A DNA stretch of 64,000 nucleotides, taken from positions 806,001 to 870,000 of the forward strand of contig NZ_CP017157.1 of the NCBI RefSeq assembly GCF_001729485.1, given 5' to 3'. The notes beneath the pieces are model-generated. The model was not told the origin of the DNA. It ran no database searches and saw only the letters and a program-made list of their open reading frames with translations. This stretch comes from Streptomyces lydicus (lineage in GTDB: Bacteria > Actinomycetota > Actinomycetes > Streptomycetales > Streptomycetaceae). The translations under genes were made by a program, and so were the position numbers. Of the stretch, positions 48,260-57,054 are shown piece after piece; position 1 is the stretch's first letter; every line of letters starts with the position of its first letter.

Positions 48260-49051
48260 TCAGAGGGCCAGCTTCCAGTGGACCGCGTCGAGCAGCAGGT
48301 CCGGGGTGACCTCGATGTCGAGGTCCTTCGCGGTCGGCGGGGCGTCGAAGACCATCTCCACGGTGGCGGTGGCGCCGGGGTTGATGGAGTTGCCGAAGTC
48401 GTGGTGCAGGATGCCGTGCTTGTCGTCGTCGACCTCCTGGGCCTCCTTGCCGTCGACCCGGGCCTTGGTCTGGACGAGGGGCTTGTCGAACGCCTTGCTG
48501 CCGGTGTTCTTGATCGTGACGGTGAGCTTGTACGCCTTGTTGCCGTCGGCGTGGCCGCTGACGAGGGTGCTCGGGTCGACGGTGTAGGGGGTCGCCTTCG
48601 AGACGGTCACCTGCACGCCGTTGTTGTACTTGGCCGTGGCGCCCGCGGTGAGCTCCTTGGCGCTCTGGCCCGAGCCGTCCTTCGGCTGGCCGGAGCTCTG
48701 CTCCACCTGCTGGTGCACCTCGTCGACGGCCTTGTTCACGGCAACCAGGGTGACGACGGCGCCGACGACGGACAGGATGATCGCGACCACGCCCAGGATC
48801 GCGCCGGTCAGTGCCACGCCCTTGTTCGTGGCCTGGCCCTTCTTGGCGCGGCCGCGGCCCACCAGACCGAAGATCAGCGCCAGGACGCCGAGCGGGCCGG
48901 CCAGCCAGAAAAGGATCATCGGGATGCCGCTGAGGGCGCCGATGATGCCGAGGATCAGGGCGGCGACACCGAGCCCGTTGCGGGCCGCCTGGGGGGCGGG
49001 AGCGCCGGCCGGGCCCTGCGGGGTGGGCTGGTAGTGCATCTGATGAGACAT
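48260..49051 (-). CDS. DUF4190/DUF4352 membrane-anchored protein
   Basis: A 263-residue protein. A short Pro/Gln-rich cytoplasmic start is followed by a DUF4190-type helix pair (NGLGVAALILGIIGALSGIPMILFWLAGPLGVLALIFGLVGRGRAKKG) and a third helix. A DUF4352-like immunoglobulin-fold domain lies outside the membrane (VQVTVSKATPYTVDP...YKLTVTIKNTGSKAF...VEMVFDAPPTAKDLDIEV). Such proteins are abundant in Streptomyces, with no assigned function. I use the ATG at 49051, with AAGGGG about 10 bases upstream. It is divergent from the methylase gene. Confidence 0.82.
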   Translation of the reverse strand: MSHQMHYQPTPQGPAGAPAPQAARNGLGVAALILGIIGALSGIPMILFWLAGPLGVLALIFGLVGRGRAKKGQATNKGVALTGAILGVVAIILSVVGAVVTLVAVNKAVDEVHQQVEQSSGQPKDGSGQSAKELTAGATAKYNNGVQVTVSKATPYTVDPSTLVSGHADGNKAYKLTVTIKNTGSKAFDKPLVQTKARVDGKEAQEVDDDKHGILHHDFGNSINPGATATVEMVFDAPPTAKDLDIEVTPDLLLDAVHWKLAL

Positions 49052-49242
49052 GCGAAGGGGCCCCTTCCGGGCACTCGTTCCAATTCCGCTGAAGCGATGG
49101 GTCAATAACAACAGAGGCTGTGAACCGAGTCAACATGAATGAAGGAAGTCGATGAGTTCACGCTGTGAAGGGGGAGGTTGGGCGTGAATGGGTATGCTGC
49201 CGACACAGAGAGGTTCGGGGGTCACCGGAGGGAGCCAGCCAG

Positions 49243-51411
49243 GTGGCGGACAACGCATCGCCGGACAACGCGACGGACACCAGGACCGCGCCGACGCGTA
49301 CACAGGACCGGCCCACCGAGGTGACCGCCGCCGGCATCGCCCGGCTCGCCGGCGTCGGCCGGGCCGCGGTCAGCAACTGGCGGCGCCGCCACGCGGACTT
49401 CCCCAAGCCGGTCGGCGGCACCGAGACCAGCCCCGCCTTCGCCCTCCGCGACATCGAGCAGTGGCTTCGCGACCAGGGGAAGCTCGCCGAGGTGCCGCTG
49501 CGCGAGCGGGTCTGGCAGCAGCTCGTCGGCCACCCCGCGGGCGCCGCCGCCGCGCTGCGGCAGGCCGGTGCCGTGCTGCTGCTGGCGCACGACCGCCCCG
49601 CCGCCTGGCAGCAGCTGCGCGCCGCCGCCGACGACGCCGAGCTGACCGGCGTCCTGCCCGCGGTGCTCGACTCCGTCCTCGCCGCCCGGCTCGGTCCCGG
49701 CCACCCCGTCCGCGGACTGACCCGCGAGGCGCTCGCCCCCTCCGCCGCGCTGGTCCGCGCCACCGGCGACCTCGCGGCCGCGGACGGCGCCGCCGCGGCG
49801 TACGACTTCCTGCTCGGCCGGCACCTGGACGCCAACCCCCGGCAGTACACCCTGACCCCGCCCGGGCCCGCCGCGCTGATGGCCGAACTGGCCGCGGTGG
49901 CCGGGCCGTCGGGCACCGTCCTCGACCCGGCCTGCGGCGCCGGCGCCCTGCTGGCCGCCGCCCGGGAGCGCGCCGCGGAGGGGAGCGACGCCGGGGAGGG
50001 CGCCGCCCCCGTCACCCTCTACGGGCAGGAGGCCGACGCCGACCTCGCCGCGCTCACCGCGCTCCGGCTGGCCCTCGGTGTGCCCGACGCCCAGGTCCGG
50101 GTGCGCGCCGCGGACACCCTGCGCGCCGACGCCTTCCCCGAGCTCGCCGCCGACGCCGTCCTGGTCCACCCGCCGTTCAACGAACGCAACTGGGGCCACG
50201 ACGAACTCGCCTACGACGCCCGCTGGGAGTACGGCTTCCCGGCCCGCACCGAGTCCGAACTCGCCTGGGTCCAGCACGCGCTGGCCCGGCTGCGCGAGGG
50301 CGGCACCGCCGTGCTGCTCATGCCGCCCGCCGCGGCCTCCCGCCGCTCCGGCCGCCGGATCCGCGCCGACCTGCTGCGCCGCGGCGCGCTCCGGGCGGTC
50401 ATCGCGCTGCCGGCCGGCGCCGCGCCACCCAACGGCGTCCCGCTGCACCTGTGGGTGCTGCGCAAGCCCGGCACCACCCCGCCCGCGCCGCAGCTCCTCG
50501 TCGTCGACACGGCCGAGCTCGCGGCCGGCGCCCCGGCCGGCCGCGACAAGCCCGACTGGCAGACCGTCCGGGCCACCGCCGTGGAGGCGTGGCGCACCTT
50601 CGACCGCGACGGCGGTGTCGAGGAACGGCCCGGCGTCCGCCGTTCGCTGGCCGCCATCGACCTCCTCGACGACGACGTCGACCTCGCCCCGGCCCGCCAC
50701 CTCCCGCCGCCCGCGGCGGCCGGCGGCCCCGCCGAACTCGCCCGGGTCCGTGAGCGGCTGACCACCACCCTGGCCCGCACCACCGCACTCACCCCGCGCT
50801 CCGACGGCGGCGCGGCCGGCCCCGCCCGCTGGCCGCTGACCACCGTCGGCGAACTGGCCCGCGCCGGCGCCCTGGTGCTGCGTGCGGGCGGCGCCGGCAC
50901 CGTACCGGCCGGCGGGACGGCCCCCGCGGTGCTCACCGACCACGACGTCATCGGCGGCGGCGCCCCCTCCGGCACCCTCCCCGAAGCGCCCGCCTCGGGG
51001 CCCGCCGAGGAACCGGTCCTCCTCCAGGCCGGCGACGTCGTCGTCCCGGTCCTCGGCGGCGGCGCCGTCGCCCGGGTCGCCGACGACGGCACCGCCGGCG
51101 CCGCCCTCGGCCGCAACCTGACCCTGCTGCGCCCCGACCCGGCCGCCCTCGACCCCTGGTTCCTCGCCGGTTTCCTGCGCGGCACCGCCAACAACCGCCG
51201 GGCCAGCAGCTACGCCTCCACCGCCACCCGGCTCGACGTCCGCCGCCTCCAGCTGCCCCGCCTGCCGCTCGCCGACCAGCGCCGCTACGGGCAGCGCTTC
51301 CGCGACCTGGCCGCCTTCGAGGGGGCGCTGCGGCTCACCGCCCGCCTGGGCGAGCAGCTGGTGCAGGGGCTGCACGACGGGCTGACGGACGGGTCGGTCG
51401 CCCCGGACTGA
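49243..51411 (+). CDS. N6-adenine DNA methylase-like protein with N-terminal helix-turn-helix
   Basis: 722 residues. Residues about 25-75 form a MerR/excisionase-like helix-turn-helix (TAAGIARLAGVGRAAVSNWRRRHADFPKPVGG). The middle is a type I (HsdM-like) methylase with SAM motif I DPACGAGALL (from D228) and catalytic motif IV at 309-312. That motif reads H-P-P-F in place of N/D-P-P-F/Y, an unusual change at the residue that contacts the target adenine. The C-terminus resembles a target-recognition module (PLTTVGELARAGALVLRAG...LDPWFLAGFLRG...RLQLPRLPLADQRRYGQRF). No HsdR or HsdS gene is near. GTG 49243 has GGAGG about 11 bases upstream. It may be an orphan methylase or a DNA-binding regulator. 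Confidence 0.78.
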   Translation: MADNASPDNATDTRTAPTRTQDRPTEVTAAGIARLAGVGRAAVSNWRRRHADFPKPVGGTETSPAFALRDIEQWLRDQGKLAEVPLRERVWQQLVGHPAGAAAALRQAGAVLLLAHDRPAAWQQLRAAADDAELTGVLPAVLDSVLAARLGPGHPVRGLTREALAPSAALVRATGDLAAADGAAAAYDFLLGRHLDANPRQYTLTPPGPAALMAELAAVAGPSGTVLDPACGAGALLAAARERAAEGSDAGEGAAPVTLYGQEADADLAALTALRLALGVPDAQVRVRAADTLRADAFPELAADAVLVHPPFNERNWGHDELAYDARWEYGFPARTESELAWVQHALARLREGGTAVLLMPPAAASRRSGRRIRADLLRRGALRAVIALPAGAAPPNGVPLHLWVLRKPGTTPPAPQLLVVDTAELAAGAPAGRDKPDWQTVRATAVEAWRTFDRDGGVEERPGVRRSLAAIDLLDDDVDLAPARHLPPPAAAGGPAELARVRERLTTTLARTTALTPRSDGGAAGPARWPLTTVGELARAGALVLRAGGAGTVPAGGTAPAVLTDHDVIGGGAPSGTLPEAPASGPAEEPVLLQAGDVVVPVLGGGAVARVADDGTAGAALGRNLTLLRPDPAALDPWFLAGFLRGTANNRRASSYASTATRLDVRRLQLPRLPLADQRRYGQRFRDLAAFEGALRLTARLGEQLVQGLHDGLTDGSVAPD

Positions 51412-51616
51412 CGAGCCGGCGCGGGCGGCCCGGCGGGCCCCGCCGCCGGCACATTGCCCGGCCCATTCCGTACAACCCCGCACGCGCACCCGGCGTCGTA
51501 TATACGCTCAGGCGCACGTACGCGCACCCGAGCCCGCCCGCGCGGGGAGCGGCGCCACCCCACGGGCCGCCGCGGCACCGCCCCGCGCCCGCCCGAACGA
51601 CCCGTCAGGAGCAGCA
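51412..51616. other. Intergenic region with promoter-like TATATACG
   Basis: 205 bases before the membrane protein/kinase operon. TATATACG near 51499-51506 is the only AT-rich element and is a plausible -10. Nothing else is recognisable. Confidence 0.3.
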
Positions 51617-52255
51617 ATGCACGGCCCCGCCCCGGCCCACCCGCCGCAGCGTCCCCGGGGACAGGGGACGGTCATCGCACTGCGGGTGCTGTTCGTGGCC
51701 GGCACGGTGCTCAGCCTGGGATTCCTGGCCTGGGCGGCGCTGCTGCGGGCCGCGATCGTGCAGCGCAGGCCGCTGGGATGGTGGCTGTTCGGCGGCGATC
51801 TGGCCCTGGTCATCGGCACCAGCCTGTGGTCGGAGGGCTACCCCGAGACGGACTGGCGCACCGACGTCGCGGTGGCCCTGTTGCTGCTGCAGATGGCGGG
51901 CACCGTCGCGTACTACCTGGTCGTCGACATCCGGGCCGAGCGCGCCCCCGGGCCCGCCGCGGCGCCCTACCCCGGCCCGCCGCACGGCTACGGCTACCCG
52001 CCGCCCCCCGCGCCCTACCCGCGCCACGACCGGCAGACCCCGCCGTACGGGTCGCCCGGCGCGGGCCCGGTCAACCCGTACGCGGTGACCGAGACCCACC
52101 TGCCGCACCCGGGGCAGGGCGGACCCGCCCCGGCCCCGTACCGCCCCGCGCCACCGCCCCCGGAGCGGTCGCAGCCGCAGCCGCAGCGCCTCGACCGGGT
52201 GCGGGCCGAGCTCGATGAACTCAGCGACTACCTCCGCAAGGAGGAGGGGAAGTGA
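51617..52255 (+). CDS. Three-helix membrane protein translationally coupled to a Ser/Thr kinase
   Basis: 212 residues. Three hydrophobic helices (about 18-46, 55-68, 84-103) are followed by a long Pro/Tyr/Gly-rich cytoplasmic or disordered tail and a final short helix (QRLDRVRAELDELSDYLRKEEG). AGGAG lies 6 bases before the ATG. Its stop overlaps the kinase GTG by 4 bases (GTGA), so expression is coupled and the two products probably work together, perhaps as sensor/anchor and kinase. No family is recognised. Confidence 0.75.
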   Translation: MHGPAPAHPPQRPRGQGTVIALRVLFVAGTVLSLGFLAWAALLRAAIVQRRPLGWWLFGGDLALVIGTSLWSEGYPETDWRTDVAVALLLLQMAGTVAYYLVVDIRAERAPGPAAAPYPGPPHGYGYPPPPAPYPRHDRQTPPYGSPGAGPVNPYAVTETHLPHPGQGGPAPAPYRPAPPPPERSQPQPQRLDRVRAELDELSDYLRKEEGK

Positions 52256-54021
52256 ACGGCCGGGTCATCGGCGGGCGTTACGAACTCTCCGCGCTGCTCG
52301 GCCAGGGCGGGATGGGCCAGGTCTGGATCGGCTACGACCGCCGGCTGGACCGCCGGGTCGGCGTCAAACTGCTCCGCCCGGACCGGGTGGCGGGCACCCC
52401 CGACGGCGAGGAGATGCGCCGCCGCTTCGTCCGCGAGTGCCGGGTCACCGCACAGGTCGACCACCCGGGCCTGGTCACCGTCCACGACGCCGGCAGCGAC
52501 GACGAGGACCTCTATCTGGTCATGCAGTACGTCGAGGGCGCCGACCTCTCCGACCACCTCGCCGAGCACGACCCCTACCCCTGGCCCTGGGCGGTCTCGG
52601 TCGCCGCGCAGCTGTGCGCCGTGCTGGCCTCCGTGCACGCGGTGCCGATCGTCCACCGCGACCTCAAGCCCCGCAACGTCATGATCCGCCCGGACGGCTC
52701 CCTGGTCGTCCTCGACCTCGGCATCGCCTCCGCCCTGGACACCGACACCACCCGCCTCACGCACACCGGCTCACCCATCGGCAGCCCCGCCTACATGGCG
52801 CCCGAGCAGGCCATGGGCGGCGCCGTCGGCCCGTACACCGACCTCTACGCCCTCGGGGTGCTGCTGCACGAACTGCTCAGCGGCGAGGTCCCGTTCGCCG
52901 GGTCGACGGCGCTGGGCGTGCTGCACCGCCACCTGCACGAGGAACCGGTCCCCGTCCGGCACCTGCGCCCCGACGTCCCCGAGGCGCTCGAAGCGCTGGT
53001 GCTGCACCTGCTGCGCAAGGACCCCCAGGCGCGCCCCGCCGACGCCCAGGAGGTCTACCGGGCGCTGGCGCCCCTGCTGCCGACCGCGGCCACGGGCCCG
53101 CAGGGCGCCTCCGCACCGCTCGCCCCCATGGACCCCACCCGCCCCTTCCGGCAGCCGCACGCGCCCTGGCCGGCCCGCTCGACGACGGCGCCCGCCCCGG
53201 CCCCCACGCCGACGGCGGTCTCCACCCCGCTGGTGCCGCCCGTACCCGGCCCGCAGGGTCCGCCGGGTGACCGGCAGCCGGCGCCCCTCGGGGCGGCCGC
53301 CACCGGGCCGGGCCCCCGGGCCGCCGACCCCCGCGCCTCGGCCCCGTCCGGTCCGCCGGCGGCCTTCGGGCCCGCCCGCTCGCAGGCCGGGGCCTGGACG
53401 GCCGCCGCCGACCCCCGGACCTCCGGCGCCGCCGCCCCGCACGTCACCGGCGGCACCGGCGGCCCGGACGTCGCGGCCGCCGTCGAGGAGGTCAAGAGCC
53501 TGCTCGACCAGGGCCGGATCACCCACGCCGTGGACATCCTCGGCGGCATCCTGCCGGCCGCCGCCGAACGGCACGGCCCGCACTCCCCGGTCGTGCGCAC
53601 CCTGCGCAAGCAGTACGCCGCCACCCTCATGGACGACGGCCAGTACCGCCGCGCGCTGCCCGAACTCCGCCTGCTGGCCGAGGAGTTCGGCAAGGAGTCG
53701 GGTGCCGGCGCCACCCGCCAGGCCCTCCAGTTCCACTTCGAGGCGGCCCAGTGCCTGGAGCAACTCGGCGAGGTCGCCCAGGCGCTGGAGGAGTACCGCG
53801 CCCTGCTGCCCTACTTCGAGCACTACGCCGACGACCCCGTACGCCCCCTGGAGATCCGGCGGTCCATAGGCCACCTGCTGCTGGCCCAGGGCGAACGCGG
53901 CGCCGCCCAGGAGACCCTCTCCCGCCTCCTCTACGACGCCGAGCGCCTGCACGGCCCGCACCACGCCTTCACCGAGGAGCTGCGCCGGACGCTGTACTGG
54001 CTGAGCCAGGTCCAGGGCTGA
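52252..54021 (+). CDS. Hanks-type serine/threonine protein kinase with TPR-like C-terminus
   Basis: A 589-residue kinase. Residues 10-275 hold the catalytic domain: glycine loop GQGGMGQV (17-24), ATP-binding Lys39, HRDLKP with catalytic D137, metal-binding DLG (155-157, where most kinases have DFG), APEQ and the activation loop Thr-rich stretch (TTRLTHTGSPIGSPAYM). A Pro/Ala-rich linker of about 130 residues follows. The last ~180 residues are helical with TPR-like repeats (VVRTLRKQYAATLMDDGQYRRALPELRLLAEEFG; LGEVAQALEEYRALLPYFEHY), probably for protein binding. There are no membrane helix or PASTA domains, so anchoring may come from the coupled upstream protein. A palindromic terminator follows. 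Confidence 0.9.
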   Translation: MNGRVIGGRYELSALLGQGGMGQVWIGYDRRLDRRVGVKLLRPDRVAGTPDGEEMRRRFVRECRVTAQVDHPGLVTVHDAGSDDEDLYLVMQYVEGADLSDHLAEHDPYPWPWAVSVAAQLCAVLASVHAVPIVHRDLKPRNVMIRPDGSLVVLDLGIASALDTDTTRLTHTGSPIGSPAYMAPEQAMGGAVGPYTDLYALGVLLHELLSGEVPFAGSTALGVLHRHLHEEPVPVRHLRPDVPEALEALVLHLLRKDPQARPADAQEVYRALAPLLPTAATGPQGASAPLAPMDPTRPFRQPHAPWPARSTTAPAPAPTPTAVSTPLVPPVPGPQGPPGDRQPAPLGAAATGPGPRAADPRASAPSGPPAAFGPARSQAGAWTAAADPRTSGAAAPHVTGGTGGPDVAAAVEEVKSLLDQGRITHAVDILGGILPAAAERHGPHSPVVRTLRKQYAATLMDDGQYRRALPELRLLAEEFGKESGAGATRQALQFHFEAAQCLEQLGEVAQALEEYRALLPYFEHYADDPVRPLEIRRSIGHLLLAQGERGAAQETLSRLLYDAERLHGPHHAFTEELRRTLYWLSQVQG

Positions 54022-54039
54022 GCCGCACCGGCGGCCGTC

Positions 54040-54069
54040 CGGACCGGTGGCCCCGGGGCCACCGGTCCG
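54040..54069. terminator. Palindromic terminator between kinase and DinB gene
   Basis: A 30-base perfect palindrome (arm CGGACCGGTGGCCCC) lies between the convergent stops at 54021 and 54073. It should end transcription from both sides. Confidence 0.65.
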
Positions 54070-54072
54070 CGG

Positions 54073-54585
54073 TCAGACCCCCGTACTGCCGTCGATGCGC
54101 TCGCGGAGGAGATCGGCGTGGCCGCAGTGCCGGGCGTACTCGGCGATCATGTGGGTGTAGATCCAGCGCAGGGTGACCCGGCCGTCCCCGAAGGGCGCGG
54201 TGTCGTCGAGCGCGCGGCCCGCGCAGTTCTCCCGGCCGCGGTCCGTCTCGGCCCGCCAGGCGGCCAGCGCCCGGTCGTACGTGTCCTCCTCGGCGAGGTC
54301 GAAGCCGCCGCTGTGGGTACCGGGCCCGGCTTCCGGCCCGAACAGGGGCGGCACGTCCTCCTCGGCCAGGACCCGGCGGAACCAGTTCCGCTCGACCTCC
54401 GCCATGTGCTGGACGAGGCCGAGCAGGGTGAGCGGCGACGGCGGCGCGGACGCCGTGCGGAGCTGATCCTCCGTCAGCCCGGCGCACTTCCCGGCCAGGG
54501 TCGTGCGGTAGAAGTCGAGCCAGCTCTCCAACGAGGCGCGCTCGTCGGCGTCCAGCGGCGGCATGAGACGTTCGGTGGTGGTCAT
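54073..54585 (-). CDS. DinB/DUF664 family protein
   Basis: A 170-residue four-helix-bundle protein. The His ligands of the DinB-like metal site are visible in [12 protein letters not shown] and [26 protein letters not shown]. Family members include mycothiol- and bacillithiol-dependent transferases and detoxification enzymes; a mycothiol link is plausible in an actinomycete but not shown. I start at ATG 54585; the frame extends upstream only as Arg/Pro-rich shadow. The GNAT gene lies 82 bases upstream on the same strand. Confidence 0.85.
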   Translation of the reverse strand: MTTTERLMPPLDADERASLESWLDFYRTTLAGKCAGLTEDQLRTASAPPSPLTLLGLVQHMAEVERNWFRRVLAEEDVPPLFGPEAGPGTHSGGFDLAEEDTYDRALAAWRAETDRGRENCAGRALDDTAPFGDGRVTLRWIYTHMIAEYARHCGHADLLRERIDGSTGV

Positions 54586-54667
54586 GTTCGCAGCCTGGCA
54601 CGGGGGTCTGACAACGCCGCCGCGAGGCCGCGGCCGGCGCCCCCGCGCCCGGGCCCCGGGCCGCGGC

Positions 54668-55213
54668 TCAGGCGAGCCGCAGCGTGCTCCAGGGAATGGT
54701 CTCGCCCGGCAGCACATAGCGCTCGACCTCGACGAATCCGTGCCGTTCCGCGAAGCGCAGCCCGTCGGTGTTGGACGTCAGGACCACCGTCTCGATCGCC
54801 CGGGCACCGAGCTCCCGCGCCCGCCGCAGCCCCCGCTCGTAGAGCCGCCGGCCGAGCCCCTGCCCGCGGTGGCCGGGCAGCACGCGGGCGATCACGGTGG
54901 CCGTGGCGGTGTCGTCCGTGGGCGGACGGACCGTCGTGCAGCCCACGAGGACGTCGTCGCGGTAGGCCACCTCCAGGATGTTGCGCCCGGCGCGCTCCCG
55001 CACGTCGTCGAGCGACAGCTGGTGGGTGGGGATGATCAGGTTGTGGACGTACTGCCAGTCCTTGAACCCGGCGTCGTCGTCCGGCTGTTCGATGCGAAGG
55101 ATGCTCACCACGGCAGCAAACCCGCGCGTCCGGCGGAGCGTCAACCGCAATTGGCCGGCCGGGCGCGACCGACTCCGCCACAGCTCGTTGGCCGAAGCAG
55201 TGGCCTGGGCCAC
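54668..55213 (-). CDS. GNAT family N-acetyltransferase
   Basis: A 181-residue protein. The acetyl-CoA binding motif A is clear ([31 protein letters not shown]), followed by the N-terminus of the next strand ([20 protein letters not shown]). The substrate is unknown. I keep the GTG at 55213 because AAGGAG lies 5 bases upstream; a downstream GTG near 55108 would remove a basic N-terminal stretch of 35 residues not needed for the fold. The SurA-like lipoprotein gene is divergent from it. Confidence 0.82.
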   Translation of the reverse strand: MAQATASANELWRSRSRPAGQLRLTLRRTRGFAAVVSILRIEQPDDDAGFKDWQYVHNLIIPTHQLSLDDVRERAGRNILEVAYRDDVLVGCTTVRPPTDDTATATVIARVLPGHRGQGLGRRLYERGLRRARELGARAIETVVLTSNTDGLRFAERHGFVEVERYVLPGETIPWSTLRLA

Positions 55214-55277
55214 GACGACTCCTTAGCATCGATCACTCAAGGTCGAGACTCCGTCGCACGATCTGCCGGGAGGCCAT

Positions 55278-55916
55278 GTGTTCCGCCGTAGGACAGCGCT
55301 CTCCGTATCCGCCACCGCCGCCCTGCTGGCCGCGACCCCGCTGCTCACCGCCTGCGGGAGCGGGGCGCACCCCGGTGCCGCCGCCGTCGTCGACGGGAAG
55401 CGGATCACCGTCGCGCAGCTGCAGGCGAAGGTGAAGGACGTACGTGCCGCGCAGGCCGAGTCCCCGCAGGGCACCCAGCTGATCATGAACACCGGGCGGC
55501 TGAGCCTGGCCACCCTCAACGGCATGATCTTCGACCGGGTGCTGGCCCGCAGCGCCGAGGACGCCGGGGTGACGGTCACCCGCCGCGCGGTCCAGAAGTG
55601 GCGCGACCAGGCCGAGGAGCAGGCCGGCGGCGCCGAGCGGCTGAAGGCGATGTGGCTCCAGCAGGGCATCGCCCCCGACGAGGTCGACGCCATGGTCCGC
55701 AACCAGCTGCTGCTGGACGGCGTCGCCAAGCACCTGGGCGCCGACCGCGGCAAGCCGGCGGGCCAGCGCGCGCTGGCCCGGGAGCTGGCCAGGACCTCGC
55801 GCTCCATGGGCATCGACGTCAACCCGCGCTTCGGCAAGTGGGACGACCAGCAGGTGATCCTCGGCGAGACCAAGGACCCCTGGATCACCACCGGGCAGGC
55901 GAAGCAGCAGACCTGA
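55278..55916 (+). CDS. SurA-like lipoprotein (peptidyl-prolyl isomerase/chaperone N-domain)
   Basis: 212 residues. A type II signal peptide (RRRTALSVSATAALLAATPLLTAC) with lipobox LTAC gives a lipid-anchored Cys26. The mature part resembles the SurA N-terminal chaperone domain (AAVVDGKRITVAQLQAKV...LNGMIFDRVLARSAEDAGVTVTRRAVQKW). No complete parvulin domain follows. It probably assists folding of exported proteins at the membrane. GTG start with GGGAGG 5 bases upstream. It precedes mazG by 79 bases on the same strand, a common actinomycete arrangement. Confidence 0.85.
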   Translation: MFRRRTALSVSATAALLAATPLLTACGSGAHPGAAAVVDGKRITVAQLQAKVKDVRAAQAESPQGTQLIMNTGRLSLATLNGMIFDRVLARSAEDAGVTVTRRAVQKWRDQAEEQAGGAERLKAMWLQQGIAPDEVDAMVRNQLLLDGVAKHLGADRGKPAGQRALARELARTSRSMGIDVNPRFGKWDDQQVILGETKDPWITTGQAKQQT

Positions 55917-55995
55917 GGCGGGCCGGCCGGCCGCGGGCGGTGGTGGCCGTCGGGCGGCGCCCGGCGTTGTCGGCGGGGTGCGTTACGTTCGAGGC

Positions 55996-57012
55996 GTGAA
56001 CGCTGACGCCTCCGCCGCCGACACCGGCGCCGACGCCCGCCCCGAGGGCACCGGCACCGGACGCCTGGTCCTGCTCACCACCAGCCACCGGGTCGCGCCC
56101 GGCCTGCTGTCCTGGCCCGCGTGGCAGACGCTGCGCGCGGCCGACCGCGTGCTGTGCGCCGAGCCGGACCATCCGCAGCTGCCCTATCTGCGCGAGGCCG
56201 GCGTCGAGGTGGAGACCGCCGCCCCGACGGCCCGTGAGCTGGTCGACGACTGCGTGTCCGGCGACCGCACCGCCGTCGTTCTGACCTCGGCCGCCGGCGA
56301 GAGCACGCTGACCGACGGGCTGGCCCGGCTGGCCGGGTCCGGCCGCGAGGCCATGCCCGACCTGGAGCTGCTGCCCGGCTCGTACGACCTGCCCGGCGCG
56401 CGGCTGCTCGACCTCGTGCAGGTCATGGACCAGATCCGCGCCGAGTGCCCGTGGAGCAGCATCCGCACCCACCGCGATCTGGCCAAGTACGGCATCGAGG
56501 AGGCGTACGAGCTGGTCGAGGCCATCGAGGACGGCGACCGCGAGGCGCTGCGCGAGGAGCTCGGCGATGTGCTCCTCCAGGTCGTCTTCCACGCCCGCAT
56601 CGCGCAGGACGACCCGGACGAGCCGTTCTCCCTCGACGACGTGGCGGGCACGATCGTGGACAAGCTGATCCGCCGCCACCCGCACGTCTTCGGCGAGGCG
56701 GACGCCGCGACCCCCGAGGACGTCAAGGAGCACTGGCTGCGCACGAAGGCGGAGGAGAAGCAGCGCACGTCGGTGACCGAGGGCGTGCCGCTGGCCCAGC
56801 CCGCCCTGGCGCTGACCGCGAAGCTGGCCTTCCGGGCGCGGAAGGCGGGGCTCGACGTCACCCCGCCCGCCGGCGACGGCATCGGCTACGACCTGCTGGC
56901 GATGGCGGTGCGCGCCGAGGCGGACGGGATCGACCCCGAGGCCGCGCTGCGCGCGGCGGCGCGGGCCTACCGGGACGCGGTGCTGGCCGCCGAGGGCGCG
57001 GCCGGGCGGTAA
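55996..57012 (+). CDS. mazG: Nucleoside triphosphate pyrophosphohydrolase MazG
   Basis: MazG hydrolyses NTPs and damaged nucleotides to NMP and pyrophosphate. The 338-residue protein has an N-terminal ~110-residue domain resembling a truncated tetrapyrrole-methylase fold (VLLTTSHRVAPGLLSWPAWQTLRAADRVLCAEPDH), then the MazG core with metal-binding Glu/Asp: CPWSSIRTHRDL, IEEAYELVEAIEDGD, EELGDVLLQVVFHARIA. I start at the GTG at 55996: a TACGTT hexamer ends just 6 bases before it and there is no spaced RBS, so the transcript is probably leaderless. Confidence 0.9.
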   Translation: MNADASAADTGADARPEGTGTGRLVLLTTSHRVAPGLLSWPAWQTLRAADRVLCAEPDHPQLPYLREAGVEVETAAPTARELVDDCVSGDRTAVVLTSAAGESTLTDGLARLAGSGREAMPDLELLPGSYDLPGARLLDLVQVMDQIRAECPWSSIRTHRDLAKYGIEEAYELVEAIEDGDREALREELGDVLLQVVFHARIAQDDPDEPFSLDDVAGTIVDKLIRRHPHVFGEADAATPEDVKEHWLRTKAEEKQRTSVTEGVPLAQPALALTAKLAFRARKAGLDVTPPAGDGIGYDLLAMAVRAEADGIDPEAALRAAARAYRDAVLAAEGAAGR

Positions 57013-57054
57013 GGGGAGACCCCCCCCCGGGCCGCGGCCCGGGGCGGTGCGGCG

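Noticed and set aside
49243..51411. Complete type I restriction-modification system
   Set aside because: No HsdR or separate HsdS gene is found on either side; only a methylase-like protein is present.
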